Virus record (IMG/VR): IMGVR_UViG_3300036830_000184
Location: 1 to 64,000 of that record
Reading direction: 5' to 3' (one strand)
Source of the DNA: a virus
Length of the DNA: 64,000 nucleotides
The position numbers were made by a program, and so were the translations under genes. Positions 48,885-57,718 of this stretch are shown one piece after another. Under the pieces are notes generated by a model. The model was not told the DNA's origin. It did no database searches and saw nothing but the letters and a program-made list of their open reading frames with translations. Positions within the stretch are counted from its first letter, which is position 1, and each line of letters begins with the position of its first letter.

Positions 48885-51146
48885 ATGAGCACGACTTTGA
48901 ACGGTGCGGCGCCACCGCCGACCGCGCCCGGAACTCCGCTTGCCGCGCTTGCTGCGCTGGGGCCGCCCGCTGCTGGGTCTGACGACGATCGCGGTCCCAT
49001 CGATGCGGACGAAACGGCCGCCAGCGTCGAGGAAAAGCCGGGTCTCAAGCATGAGAAGCAACTCACGAACTGGGCCAAGATGGCCAACATCGCCGACGAT
49101 CTCGATAGCGGCGAGATCTCGACCTTGGCCGGCATCGTCAAGCGCGAATACGATATCGATGAGAACAGCCGACTCGACTACCTCGAAAAATACAAAAAGT
49201 GGCTCGACTTCGCCATGCAGGTTGTCGAGGAGAAGACCTATCCGTGGCCACGGGCCTCGAATGTCGTCTATCCGCTCCTGACCTCGGCCGCGATCCAGTT
49301 CGCCGCCCGCGCCTATCCGTCTATCGTGCGTGATAGCGGCGTCGTCAAAGGCCAGGTCGTGGGCGACGACAAGGGCGAACCGACGCCAGATCCCTCGACC
49401 GGCGGCCAACTGATGATAGACGGTCAGCCCCAATGGGTCTCCGCGCCGGGGGCGAAGAAGCACCGCGCCGATCTGGTCGGCCGGCACATGAGTTGGCAAC
49501 TCCTGACCGAGCAAGAGGAGTGGGAGCCGCAAACCGACCGAATGCTGGTGGTGCTGCCGATCGTTGGCAGCATGTTCCGCAAGTCGATGTTCGATCCCAA
49601 CCTGCGGCGCAACGTCAGCGAGACCATCGACGCGACCCATCTCGTGGTCAACTATCACGCCCGCTCGTTCGAGACCGCGCCGCGCAAGACCGAGATCATC
49701 GAGCTCTACCCTTGGGAGATCGAGGAGCGCATCCGGTCGGAGATCTTTCTCGATGAGGACTACGGCACCGACCAATTGCAGAAGGACCAGACCGACCTCG
49801 ACAGCCCGGTCACCTTTCTCGAACAGCATCGCCGTTACGATCTAGACGGGGATGGTTACGCCGAGCCCTACATCGTCACCATCGCCAAAGACTCCGGACA
49901 CCTGGCGCGCATCCGTGCCGGTTATGAGATGGCGGGCGTCGAGTGGACCGACGATGGCCGGGTGCGGCGGATCGAACAGGTCGAATATTACACCAAGTAT
50001 GGGTTTATTCCGTCGCCGGGCTCGAACGTTTACGATCTCGGCTTCGGGCACCTGCTGTATCCGATCAACGAAGCGATCAATACCAGCCTCAATCAGATGT
50101 TCGACGCCGGCCACCTGCAAAATGTCGGCGGCGGCTTCATCGGCTCGGGGATCTCGCTCAACACCGGCGCGGTCCGCTTCCAGGTCGGCGAATACAAGCC
50201 GGTGAACACCATGGGCGGCACGCTGAAGGACAACATCTTTCCGCTGCCGTTCCCTGGCCCAAGTCAGGTGCTCTTCGCCTTGGTGCAATTCCTTGTCGAA
50301 GCCGGCAAGGAGATCGCCGCGGTCAAGGACATCATGGTCGGCGACATGCCGGGCGACAACACCTCGGGGATCACCACGCTGGCGGTGATCGAGCAGGGGC
50401 TGAAAGTCTACTCGGCCATCCACAAGCGCATCCATCGGTCGCTCGGCTACGAATTCCGGAAATTGTTCCGGCTCAACCGGCTCTATCTGCCGAAGGAAAG
50501 CGGCTGGCTCGACGGGGAACTCTGGCGGACCATCACGCGCCAAGACTACAGCATGGCCGGCGGGGTAACCCCGGTCAGTGATCCGCAGATGGTCACCGAC
50601 ATGCAGCGCATGGGCCGGGCGCAGTTCCTGCTTCAGTTCAAGGATGACCCATTATTCAACGGCAAAGAAATCCGGCTGCGGATGCTCGATGCCGCCAACA
50701 TCCCGGACCCCGAACTGCTGTTGGCCACGCAGCCGCCGCAAGATCCGAAGGTGGCGCTGAAGGGGCGCGAACTCGACATCCGCCAGGCGCGTGAGACCGC
50801 CGATCTGTTGCTGCGCCAGCATCACGACAAGGCGCTGATGGTCAAAGAGATCGCGCAAGCCGAACTGTTCCTTGCGCAGGCGCGGAAATTGGACAATGAC
50901 GCGCAACTTGGGTGGGTCGAACAACACCTAGAACGATTGAAGTTGCAGGTAGATGCCGCATTCGGACAAGCCGACGCCATGGGTGGACAAGGAGACGCCG
51001 ACCCCTCGACAACCGGAGGTGCCGGATCTGGTCCGGGAGCTAACCTCCCAGCAATTCCAGGCATGGCGGCACCACCCGGTAACCCTCATGCTGCTGCGGG
51101 ACTATCTGCCAGCATGGCGCCGGGCCAGGGGCCAACAGGCGCTTAA
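48885..51146 (+). CDS. Portal protein, P22-like size class
   Basis: 753 residues from ATG with AGGGAAG upstream. A disordered acidic N-terminus leads to WPRASNVVYPLLTSAAIQFAARAYP, then the crown/wing/stem pattern typical of large podoviral portals: DRMLVVLPIVGSMFRK, GYAEPYIVTIAKDSG, INTSLNQMFDAGHLQNVGGG and DIMVGDMPGDNTSG before a helical barrel. The Gly/Pro-rich C-terminus overlaps the next gene. Twelve copies would form the DNA entry ring. Confidence 0.9.
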   Translation: MSTTLNGAAPPPTAPGTPLAALAALGPPAAGSDDDRGPIDADETAASVEEKPGLKHEKQLTNWAKMANIADDLDSGEISTLAGIVKREYDIDENSRLDYLEKYKKWLDFAMQVVEEKTYPWPRASNVVYPLLTSAAIQFAARAYPSIVRDSGVVKGQVVGDDKGEPTPDPSTGGQLMIDGQPQWVSAPGAKKHRADLVGRHMSWQLLTEQEEWEPQTDRMLVVLPIVGSMFRKSMFDPNLRRNVSETIDATHLVVNYHARSFETAPRKTEIIELYPWEIEERIRSEIFLDEDYGTDQLQKDQTDLDSPVTFLEQHRRYDLDGDGYAEPYIVTIAKDSGHLARIRAGYEMAGVEWTDDGRVRRIEQVEYYTKYGFIPSPGSNVYDLGFGHLLYPINEAINTSLNQMFDAGHLQNVGGGFIGSGISLNTGAVRFQVGEYKPVNTMGGTLKDNIFPLPFPGPSQVLFALVQFLVEAGKEIAAVKDIMVGDMPGDNTSGITTLAVIEQGLKVYSAIHKRIHRSLGYEFRKLFRLNRLYLPKESGWLDGELWRTITRQDYSMAGGVTPVSDPQMVTDMQRMGRAQFLLQFKDDPLFNGKEIRLRMLDAANIPDPELLLATQPPQDPKVALKGRELDIRQARETADLLLRQHHDKALMVKEIAQAELFLAQARKLDNDAQLGWVEQHLERLKLQVDAAFGQADAMGGQGDADPSTTGGAGSGPGANLPAIPGMAAPPGNPHAAAGLSASMAPGQGPTGA

Positions 51147-51273
51147 TGCCTGGATCGACGGCGGCCTAACGCTCACGCTCGAACAAGTCGTGCGTGGGCA
51201 AATCATGGGTTGCCTGTTCTTGGAGAACTTGAGCTTGGAAGAAATCCAGCAATTCTATGGAGTTGAAACCTAG
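50953..51273 (+). CDS. Conserved small protein overlapping the portal gene
   Basis: 106 residues in a different frame from the portal, overlapping its last 194 bases. LVRELTSQQFQAWRHHPVTL then LLRDYLPAWRRA and LENLSLEEIQQFYG form a coherent helical domain like small proteins found after portal genes. The portal tail over the overlap is low-complexity, which explains how both frames are tolerated. Confidence 0.7.
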   Translation: MPHSDKPTPWVDKETPTPRQPEVPDLVRELTSQQFQAWRHHPVTLMLLRDYLPAWRRARGQQALNAWIDGGLTLTLEQVVRGQIMGCLFLENLSLEEIQQFYGVET

Positions 51274-51286
51274 GAAGGAAAAAGCC

Positions 51287-51721
51287 ATGGATCTCGCCGA
51301 CGCGGTCGCAGCCTTTGAGGCCGACTATACCGTCCATGATGCCATGGGGTTTCCGGTGGGTGACTATGACGGGCCGATGGACCTGGCGCGGGCTCCCACC
51401 GGCGAAAAATACATTTGCCTGACTTCGGGCGGAATAAAAAAGCCAGGGCAGCCCGTGGCTTCGTGGTTTGTTTTCGAGGAAGAAGCGGTTACGTGGTGGC
51501 TCGCCGAGGCGCGGCACTATCGGATCGAGGTGTCAGGCGCGCGGCATCTCTATTGGCGGCATCGGCCCTCTTTGGTGACAGCGAGTTTTGTCAACGTGCA
51601 GCAGGCGGCGGCGCTCCAGGATGATCGCTTGCGCGACAGCCTCTCAGTGGAATTGCGATATGTTTCGTCGTGGCTCGTATTGTCGGATAAAGACCCGGCC
51701 GGTAAGGAGACTGGCACATGA
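51287..51721 (+). CDS. Unknown phage protein
   Basis: 144 residues from an ATG with GGAAGGAA upstream; a longer frame begins inside the previous gene. Beta-rich middle (GEKYICLTSGGIKKPG, ASWFVFEEEAVTWWLA). Frequently seen family style in phage head modules but no function assigned. Confidence 0.6.
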   Translation: MDLADAVAAFEADYTVHDAMGFPVGDYDGPMDLARAPTGEKYICLTSGGIKKPGQPVASWFVFEEEAVTWWLAEARHYRIEVSGARHLYWRHRPSLVTASFVNVQQAAALQDDRLRDSLSVELRYVSSWLVLSDKDPAGKETGT

Positions 51722-52074
51722 GTATTGAAGAAACCGAACGGGCCAGCGTCACCGTCATCAAGCACCACGACCGCCGCGTCTCGCTCGCTTCGATTGAAAC
51801 TAAAATTGTCCAACGCTGGGATCGCACGCTCGACTCCATGTTGGATAGCTACCCCGCCAGTGCGCCGGACCCACGTCTCGCGCATGTCTCGGTCTGCACG
51901 CTGCTTCTCGACAACGGCTTTGTCGTCATCGGCATGTCGGCGCCGGTGACAGCGGAAAACTTCGACGCGGGACTCGGAAAGAAATTCGCTTACGAGGACG
52001 CGATCCGCAAGCTCTGGCCCATGGCAGGCTACGCCATGCGTGAGCGCATCTCGGCGGCAATTGGAGAAAGATGA
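51718..52074 (+). CDS. Gp49-family (Phage_gp49_66-like) protein
   Basis: 118 residues. SVCTLLLDNGFVVIGMSAPV, ENFDAGLGKKFAYEDAIRKLW and GYAMRERI match the Phage_gp49_66 family, known from head regions of many phages, function unknown. Start overlaps the previous stop (ATGA). Confidence 0.75.
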   Translation: MSIEETERASVTVIKHHDRRVSLASIETKIVQRWDRTLDSMLDSYPASAPDPRLAHVSVCTLLLDNGFVVIGMSAPVTAENFDAGLGKKFAYEDAIRKLWPMAGYAMRERISAAIGER

Positions 52075-52077
52075 CTG

Positions 52078-52521
52078 ATGGAAGATCGGACCTTTGTCAC
52101 CCGTCGTGGCGTCTATGAGCGTGCGCCGTGGGATGGGATCAATCATTCCGGGCTGCGCCCACTCTGCGACATGGTGTTGGTCCAGGTGGATGGCGGCGCC
52201 GAACGCACCTCGGGCGGCATCATGGTCGCCGATCAGACCAAGGAGACCACCTCGCTCGGATCGACCACCGGGGTATTGATCCAGTGCGGGCCACAAGCGT
52301 TCGCCTATGACGCCGATCGATTGGTGCGCTGGGAGGGCGACCGGCCCAAGCCCGGCGACCGGGTTTGGTTTCAGCGCTACGCCGGCCAAGAGCATTATGG
52401 CGTGGATGGCGAACTGTATCGCTTAATGCGGGACAGCGTCGTCGCCGCGGTAGAGGATCGTGAGATCGAGACCGCAAGCGAACCCACAACAAGGATCGTC
52501 CGGGCCGGAGGGAAAGCATAA
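52078..52521 (+). CDS. GroES-like co-chaperonin
   Basis: 147 residues. LRPLCDMVLVQVDGGAERTS then GGIMVADQTKE (the mobile-loop region), GVLIQCGPQAF, KPGDRVWFQRYAG and YRLMRDSVVAAVED follow the Cpn10 beta-barrel. It would cap host GroEL and adapt it for folding the capsid protein, as T4 gp31 does. N- and C-terminal extensions of about 25 residues each are phage-specific. No GroEL gene is present. Confidence 0.8.
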   Translation: MEDRTFVTRRGVYERAPWDGINHSGLRPLCDMVLVQVDGGAERTSGGIMVADQTKETTSLGSTTGVLIQCGPQAFAYDADRLVRWEGDRPKPGDRVWFQRYAGQEHYGVDGELYRLMRDSVVAAVEDREIETASEPTTRIVRAGGKA

Positions 52522-53484
52522 ATGTCGGGATCTGTCCTCGCTCGCCAAGAGGCCGAGCAAGAAACCGGGACCGAGAAGCCGGCCCCGCCCAGCCTGGACA
52601 TGAACGATGATGAGGTGAGCGGACTCGCGCGGCGCCTTGGCTGGAAACCACAAAACGAATATCGCGGACCACCGGATCGCTGGGTCGATGCCAGGGCGTT
52701 TGTCGAGACGGCGGACCGCAATCCAGCGGTCATGTGGTCGAACCTGCAAACCCTCGATAAGCGACACGCCACCCTTGAGCGCGAGGCCCGCGAGACCAAA
52801 ACCAAACTCGAACAGGCGGTAACCCTGATCTCGGATTTGACCGAGCAAAGCCGCACGATCGGCCAGCGGGCCTACGATCGCGCCCGCCGCGATCTGATCG
52901 CCGAGCGTGAAGCGGCAGTGGAAGCCGGCGACAAGGTTGCCTTCGCCAAGGTCGACGGCGAACTGGCCGATCTGGAAAAGAGCAAGCCGCAGCCGAAGGC
53001 TGCCGCGACCTCACCTCCGCAGAACAACCAACCGCCGCCGCCACCGCAGGAAGTGCAAGACTGGGGCAGGCAAAATCCGTGGTTCTATTCCGACCTCGAA
53101 TTGCAGGGCGAGGCCAACGCGCTGCACATGACGCTCCTCAACAGCCGGCCCGATCTCTCCGTGGCTGATAACCTGGCCACCGTCTCCCGCACGATCAAAG
53201 CGCTGCACCCTGAAAAATTCCCAAATCGAGCAGCCGCCACGCCACCGAAACAAGCGAACGGTCACGACGACGGCGAGGACCCGCCGGTCGGCGAGCGGCC
53301 CAGCGCGGTGTCACGCGCCACACCCGGCCGGCCCAAGCGCGATTTCAACTCGGTGCCACGCGAGAGCAAGGCGCAGTTCAATCGCTATAAAGAAATGATC
53401 GGGCGCAAGGACGGCGCAAAACCGTTGACAGAAGCTGAGTGGGCGGCGAATTATTGGGATCAGTTTCCTGAGGACGGCACTTAA
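52522..53484 (+). CDS. Scaffolding-type protein
   Basis: 320 residues. Long charged coiled coil (about 75-155), a Pro/Gln-rich linker near 165-180 and a basic C-terminus (PGRPKRDFNSVPRESKAQF). Composition and position between the co-chaperonin and the capsid genes fit an internal scaffold. It directly abuts the upstream stop. Sequence alone does not prove the role. Confidence 0.65.
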   Translation: MSGSVLARQEAEQETGTEKPAPPSLDMNDDEVSGLARRLGWKPQNEYRGPPDRWVDARAFVETADRNPAVMWSNLQTLDKRHATLEREARETKTKLEQAVTLISDLTEQSRTIGQRAYDRARRDLIAEREAAVEAGDKVAFAKVDGELADLEKSKPQPKAAATSPPQNNQPPPPPQEVQDWGRQNPWFYSDLELQGEANALHMTLLNSRPDLSVADNLATVSRTIKALHPEKFPNRAAATPPKQANGHDDGEDPPVGERPSAVSRATPGRPKRDFNSVPRESKAQFNRYKEMIGRKDGAKPLTEAEWAANYWDQFPEDGT

Positions 53485-54083
53485 TGTCTTTGCGCGAGAT
53501 GCTTGCGGCCGAGAGCGCAGACGATAGGCGGTCCGCCATCGCGGCCAAAGAGGGTGCCTCGCTCACCGGCCTCAGTGGTCACCACGCCGGTATGGACGAA
53601 CCGATCTTCGGCAAGCGGATCGATCCGACCGTCACGCGCGGTGCGGACCCTGCGGAAGATCCAGCGCCCGCCATCGCCAATGCGCGCTCGCGGGTTTCTG
53701 CCGCTTCCCGCCAGCGTATTCCGTTTGGCGCGGCTGAACTGCGGTTGGCCTATCCGGCGCGCGATGGCTTCCGGCGGTATTGGTTCAACGATGTGCCGGG
53801 CCGGCTGTTCCGCGCCAAGCAGGCCGGATATAGCCACGTCATCGATCCGGCCACCGGTGAAAATGTCCAGCTTGTGACGGGACGCCAGGCAGGCGGCCAA
53901 GAACTCCGCTCCTACTTGCTGGAAATTCCAGAACAGTGGTATTACGAAGATATGGGCGTCCAGCAAGACGCTTTAGAGCAACGCCTGTCCGACATTCGGA
54001 CCGGGCGTGGCGGGCCAGGGGCGGAAGACAACCGCTATGTCCCGCAGCGCGGTATCTACTTCGGGAAGCAGCGCACAGCATAG
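53484..54083 (+). CDS. Conserved head-region phage protein
   Basis: 199 residues. LRLAYPARDGFRRYWFNDVP followed by RAKQAGYSHV and SYLLEIPEQWYYEDMGVQQ form a pattern widespread in podovirus and siphovirus head modules; its exact job is unknown to me. Start overlaps the scaffold stop (TAATG). Confidence 0.65.
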   Translation: MSLREMLAAESADDRRSAIAAKEGASLTGLSGHHAGMDEPIFGKRIDPTVTRGADPAEDPAPAIANARSRVSAASRQRIPFGAAELRLAYPARDGFRRYWFNDVPGRLFRAKQAGYSHVIDPATGENVQLVTGRQAGGQELRSYLLEIPEQWYYEDMGVQQDALEQRLSDIRTGRGGPGAEDNRYVPQRGIYFGKQRTA

Positions 54084-54228
54084 CGCGTCTCCCTCTCTCA
54101 CCGGGCCTCCGCCAGTAGCCGGAACCCCGCGGGCAAGCAGCCCTTCCGATCAGCACATAGGCTATCTCCGTCGTGCGCCCATTCCGGTCGTGCGGCTGCA
54201 ATGAACCTTGCCTCTGCTGGGGGTCTTG
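54084..54228. other. Short gap, no gene seen
   Basis: 145 bases between head genes. GC-rich with a pyrimidine run at the left; GGGGGT before the next ATG acts as ribosome-binding site. Nothing else recognised. Confidence 0.3.
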
Positions 54229-54825
54229 ATGGCCAACGCGAACACACCCTTCGGGCTTCAGCCTTACGCCTACTCGTGGGGTGCGCCCTATAACGGCGCC
54301 GTCCGGACCTATTATGTCCCCGTGGGCAATGGGACCGCGCTCTACCTCGGCGATCCGGTCGTCATCATCACGGCCAATTCCGATGGTAATGGTGTCCAGA
54401 CCTGCGAAATCGCGACCGCCGGAACGAGCAATGTCATCACCGGCGTCTTCATGGGCATCTCCAACAATGCCGGGCAGACGACGATCCCGCTGTTGCAGAG
54501 CCAGACGCCTTACCTGGCCGCCTCGCAGGCCGCCTACATCTACGTCGCCGACGACCCCAATCTTCTGTTTAAGATCCAGGAAGACTCGGTGGGCGGCGCG
54601 CTGGTCTCCGGCGCCTCCGGACGCAACGCCAGCTTGGTCGCGGGCTCCGGCTCGACGGTCACCGGCCTCTCGGGGTGGCAGCTTGATAGCTCGACCATCA
54701 ACACCACCGCGCTTCAAATGCGCATCGTCCAGCTACTTCAGGAAGCGGACAACGCGGTCGGCGTGAACGCCAAATGGCTCGTCAAAGCCAACCTGAGTTC
54801 CTGGAACACGACGACCGGCATCTAA
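54229..54825 (+). CDS. Virion structural protein
   Basis: 198 residues from MANANTPFGLQPYAYSWGAP, a start shared with a widespread phage structural family. YVADDPNLLFKIQEDSVGGAL, GSTVTGLSGWQLDSS and NAKWLVKANLSSW are its other conserved blocks. Beta-rich; probably a head decoration or head-associated protein. The HNH nuclease on the opposite strand ends inside its last four bases. Confidence 0.75.
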   Translation: MANANTPFGLQPYAYSWGAPYNGAVRTYYVPVGNGTALYLGDPVVIITANSDGNGVQTCEIATAGTSNVITGVFMGISNNAGQTTIPLLQSQTPYLAASQAAYIYVADDPNLLFKIQEDSVGGALVSGASGRNASLVAGSGSTVTGLSGWQLDSSTINTTALQMRIVQLLQEADNAVGVNAKWLVKANLSSWNTTTGI

Positions 54826-55703
54826 CGAGAACCAATATGCTCGCCGGCTCTCCTTGCGTCTTCGGTCTGCAACCATTCAACCGGGTCCCGGTCGGACTTG
54901 GACTGGTTGCAGGGGCGGCACAGCAGTTGGATGTTCGTGATCCAATTCGTGCCATTCCGCGCCAACGGCATGATGTGGTCTTCGTGGTAGCCACCGCACA
55001 GCGAGGTGCCACACCACGGGGCCGCGCAGCCATGGTCTTGCTTGATCAGCAGATCGGCAACCTCGGCTGCCGTGTGCGAGCCTTCGGAGCCAGCCTCGCG
55101 GGCGCGGCGGTTGGCCTCGTGTTGGCGAAGGAGCGGGCGGTTCGCTTTGCTCCAAACCTTCATCTTCGCGGCGATGGTGACCTTGTTGGCGGCGCGATGC
55201 CGCCTCGTCCGAGCGCTAACCGCAGCCGCGTTCTCGGTCTGATAGGTCTTTACCTTGGCGATCACCTCGGTTTGGTGGCGCAGGTAGGACGCAGCCTTCT
55301 GGGCTTTGACCGCGCCACCTCGGGTTTGGCGGACGATCGCCCGCGCCTCCCGGTGGCAGGTGAGGCACTCCTTACCGTTGGTCCTACGTTTGGACAGGTG
55401 ACCATTCACGCACCGGATGCCGGTGAAATAGTGGGGCAACCCGAGAGCCTTCGCATCTCGGCGCGAGACGATCTTGTCGGTCTCCTCGGGGATCGGCGCG
55501 TTGGCCAGGCGCTCAATGCGGGCTGGATCTCTGGCGCGATGGTTCGCCGTGTTTTCGCGGGCGCACGAGAGGCAAGCACCTCGGAGCGTCCATTTGGCGA
55601 CGTGCCCACGTATGCACGGAATGCCCGTGAAGAAGTGCTTGAGGCCAGCGGCCTTAGCATCCACACGGGAAATGATCGCCGGCATCTCGCTCGGTCTGGT
55701 CAT
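54822..55703 (-). CDS. HNH endonuclease inserted between structural genes
   Basis: 293 residues, antisense to the head operon. Two N-terminal repeats (SRVDAKAAGLKHFFTGIPC and SRRDAKALGLPHYFTGIRC), each followed by GH and CLxC, form zinc-binding DNA-recognition modules. A basic linker follows, then the HNH domain at about 235-280: CAAPWCGTSLCGG, YHEDHIMPLARNG, IQLLCRPCNQSK. This architecture and the location against the capsid gene are typical of free-standing homing endonucleases. Confidence 0.9.
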   Translation of the reverse strand: MTRPSEMPAIISRVDAKAAGLKHFFTGIPCIRGHVAKWTLRGACLSCARENTANHRARDPARIERLANAPIPEETDKIVSRRDAKALGLPHYFTGIRCVNGHLSKRRTNGKECLTCHREARAIVRQTRGGAVKAQKAASYLRHQTEVIAKVKTYQTENAAAVSARTRRHRAANKVTIAAKMKVWSKANRPLLRQHEANRRAREAGSEGSHTAAEVADLLIKQDHGCAAPWCGTSLCGGYHEDHIMPLARNGTNWITNIQLLCRPCNQSKSDRDPVEWLQTEDARRAGEHIGSR

Positions 55704-55841
55704 CACCTGAAGTCCTATCCGGTTCGATCACGCACAGTAACGCGGCCACCGAACGGTTCTCCAATCAGATTTTGTTCAACGATCAATGCCGGGCGGCCAG
55801 TGGCTTCGCCAAGTATTGCTTCACTATAGGAGAAGTATAAA
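55704..55841 (+). promoter_or_regulatory. Leader of the major capsid gene
   Basis: 138 bases between the antisense HNH gene and the capsid gene. At 55821 CACTATAGGAGAAGTATAAA directly precedes the ATG: a strong ribosome-binding site and the word CTATAG-GAGA shared with 45621 and 63140. A capsid-specific promoter here would bypass the HNH insertion. Confidence 0.45.
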
Positions 55842-56750
55842 ATGGCCGTTATTACCACGGGGTCACATCCTAAGGCACTTTGGCCGGGTATTCGCGCGTG
55901 GTGGGGCAGAAGTTACGATGAACACGTGCCAGAATACCCGGATCTATTCGAGACGGATACTTCGGACAAGGCTTACGAAGAGGAAGTCGAAATCACCGGG
56001 TTCGGCCTGGCGCCGGTCAAGCCGCAGGGGTCGCAGATTTTCTACGACACCGAAGTGCAAGGCCCGGTCAGCCGCTACACGCACGTGGCGTATGCCCTCG
56101 GGTATATCGTTACCTACGAAGAATTAAGAGACGATCTCTATGAGGTGGTCTCCAAGCGACGTGCCCAGCAGTTGGCGTTCTCGATGCGCCAGACCAAGGA
56201 AAACGTCCTGGCGGCGATCTACAACCAGGGCTTCAATAGCTCCTTCCCCGGCGCCGATGGCGTGGCCCTGTTCTCGGCCTCGCATCCGACCCTCTCCGGC
56301 AACCAGTCGAACTTGCTGACCGTGGCTGCGGATTTGTCGGAAATCGCGGTCGAAGACCTCTGCATTCAAATAATGCAAACCACAAACAACCGTGGCATGA
56401 AGATCAGCGCGCTGCCACAGTCGCTTCATCTGCCGCCGCAGCAGTGGTTCGAGGGTAATCGCATCCTTCATTCTGTGTTGCAGAGTGATACCGCGAACAA
56501 CAACATTAACGTGTTGCGCGCCACTGGTGCCTTCCCCAAGGGTATCAAAGTCAACCATTACTTCTCGTCAGGGACGGCGTGGTTCATTCGGACCAACATC
56601 CCGCGTTCGATCCAGTATTTCGAGCGCGATCGGATCAGTTTTGATCAGGATAACGACTTCGATACTAAGAACGCCAAGGCGGCTTGCTATGAGCGGTATT
56701 CCGCTTACTGGTCGGATTGGCGCGGAGCCTACGGGACGCCTGGGGTTTAA
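55842..56750 (+). CDS. Major capsid protein
   Basis: 302 residues. N-terminus MAVITTGSHPKALWPGIRAW, then a DTSDKAYEEEVEITGFG arm, a helix-rich centre (RRAQQLAFSMRQTKENVLAA) and late beta segments (KVNHYFSSGTAWFIRTNIP). The layout fits the Mu gpT-like/HK97-fold capsid class. Strong ribosome-binding site and position after co-chaperonin and scaffold agree. Its first 13 residues recur in the Lys-rich peptide at 46511. Confidence 0.85.
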   Translation: MAVITTGSHPKALWPGIRAWWGRSYDEHVPEYPDLFETDTSDKAYEEEVEITGFGLAPVKPQGSQIFYDTEVQGPVSRYTHVAYALGYIVTYEELRDDLYEVVSKRRAQQLAFSMRQTKENVLAAIYNQGFNSSFPGADGVALFSASHPTLSGNQSNLLTVAADLSEIAVEDLCIQIMQTTNNRGMKISALPQSLHLPPQQWFEGNRILHSVLQSDTANNNINVLRATGAFPKGIKVNHYFSSGTAWFIRTNIPRSIQYFERDRISFDQDNDFDTKNAKAACYERYSAYWSDWRGAYGTPGV

Positions 56751-56770
56751 CTCCGGCTGTATTGAAAAAG

Positions 56771-56797
56771 GGGCGGTGGGAGTGATCCCAGCCGCCC
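56771..56797 (+). terminator. Hairpin after the capsid gene
   Basis: GGGCGG/CCGCCC and GGGA/TCCC stems separated by a small internal loop, GTGA apical loop, followed by TTCCCCTT rather than a clean T-run. Candidate terminator or processing site 20 bases after the capsid stop. The rest of the gap to 56866 contains array-type words (CGTGCCACGCCATGCCGCC). Confidence 0.5.
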
Positions 56798-56866
56798 TTC
56801 CCCTTGCGTCTCCCGGCCAGACCTCTCGTCGCCTAGCCGTGCCACGCCATGCCGCCAGCAGTCTGC

Positions 56867-57346
56867 TTAGGCTTCCTCGGTGGCGTCAACCGCCGGTGCC
56901 ACGCCATACTGCATGATGTTCATGCACCGGCCGGCGCGGGCTGGGGTCTCCTTGAACCATAGCGAGGCCCGCCCGGCAGCCGCGGCGGCGATGTAGTCTT
57001 TGCGCTCGATGGCGGCGATCATGTCGTGGAAATCGAGCAGCCCCTGCAAACCGAGTTGGTGGCGCATGTTGACGACAGCGCGCTGGCGGATGTCATCCAG
57101 GCCGACGAACCACGGTCGCGGCGATAGCTCGCGCTCGTAGCGGTTTAGGTCATTGTCAGCGAGCGCGTAGCTTTCCGCCGAGGACAGCCCGCCGGGCCAA
57201 TCCAGCCGCCGGCCGATGCCGATGGTGGGGTAGCCGATCAGGGTTGAGCCTTTGGTGATCGGCTTGCCGGTCGCGTCGTCATAGACCTGCGGCTCTAGCT
57301 TCTCGTCCCGGACAAGCTCGCGCGTCATAGCTTCGCGGTCGAACAT
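56867..57346 (-). CDS. T4-type lysozyme (GH24) endolysin
   Basis: 159 residues. Alignment by eye to T4 lysozyme places the triad at E15 (VRDEKLEP), D23 (VYDDATG) and T41 (PTIGIGRRLD). The rest follows the GH24 pattern (NMRHQLGLQGLLDFHDMIAA). It cleaves peptidoglycan after holin lesions form. No signal or membrane anchor is present, so it depends on a holin. Antisense within the structural operon and far from the putative holin; flanked on both sides by array-type sequence. Confidence 0.85.
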   Translation of the reverse strand: MFDREAMTRELVRDEKLEPQVYDDATGKPITKGSTLIGYPTIGIGRRLDWPGGLSSAESYALADNDLNRYERELSPRPWFVGLDDIRQRAVVNMRHQLGLQGLLDFHDMIAAIERKDYIAAAAAGRASLWFKETPARAGRCMNIMQYGVAPAVDATEEA

Positions 57347-57718
57347 CTCGGCTCCTGCAAGGTGGCCGGATAATCCTGCGCCACCTTGCCGAGTCGCACC
57401 GAGCCAGTGACTCGGAGCCTAGAGATGCTACGCGTTGCCCGCCGAGCGATGCGGCTCGTTGAGGCACGAAGCACACCTTGCCTAGCCTGCCCTGCCTTAG
57501 CCGGCCCTGCCGGACCCACCTGGAGCCGCCGGGATGTGCCTGCCCTACCAGTCGTACGGAGCCGTGAAGTGCTCCGATGCGCGTTACCTGCCGCGCACAG
57601 CAGTGCCGAGTGATGCGAAGGTCCGCCGACGAAGCGATCCTTGCCTGCCATGCCATTGTCCCGCCGATAGGGACGGTCTAAAGCCTATGGCCGCCCACCA
57701 ATCGGGGAAAATCAATTT
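57347..57718 (-). repeat. Non-coding GGCAGGC-type array 6 (G-rich strand is minus)
   Basis: About 370 bases upstream of the lysozyme gene, with plus-strand words CCTTGCCTAGCCTGCC, CTGCCTTAGCC and TTGCCTGCCATGCC. One hairpin, CCGAGTC/GACTCGG with a 13-base loop, lies near 57387. The AT-rich end (57705-57740) precedes the next plus-strand gene. Confidence 0.55.

Noticed and set aside
55821-55840. T7-type promoter at the capsid gene
   Set aside because: Only the CACTATAGGAGA core resembles it; the upstream specificity region does not match and no phage RNA polymerase is seen.
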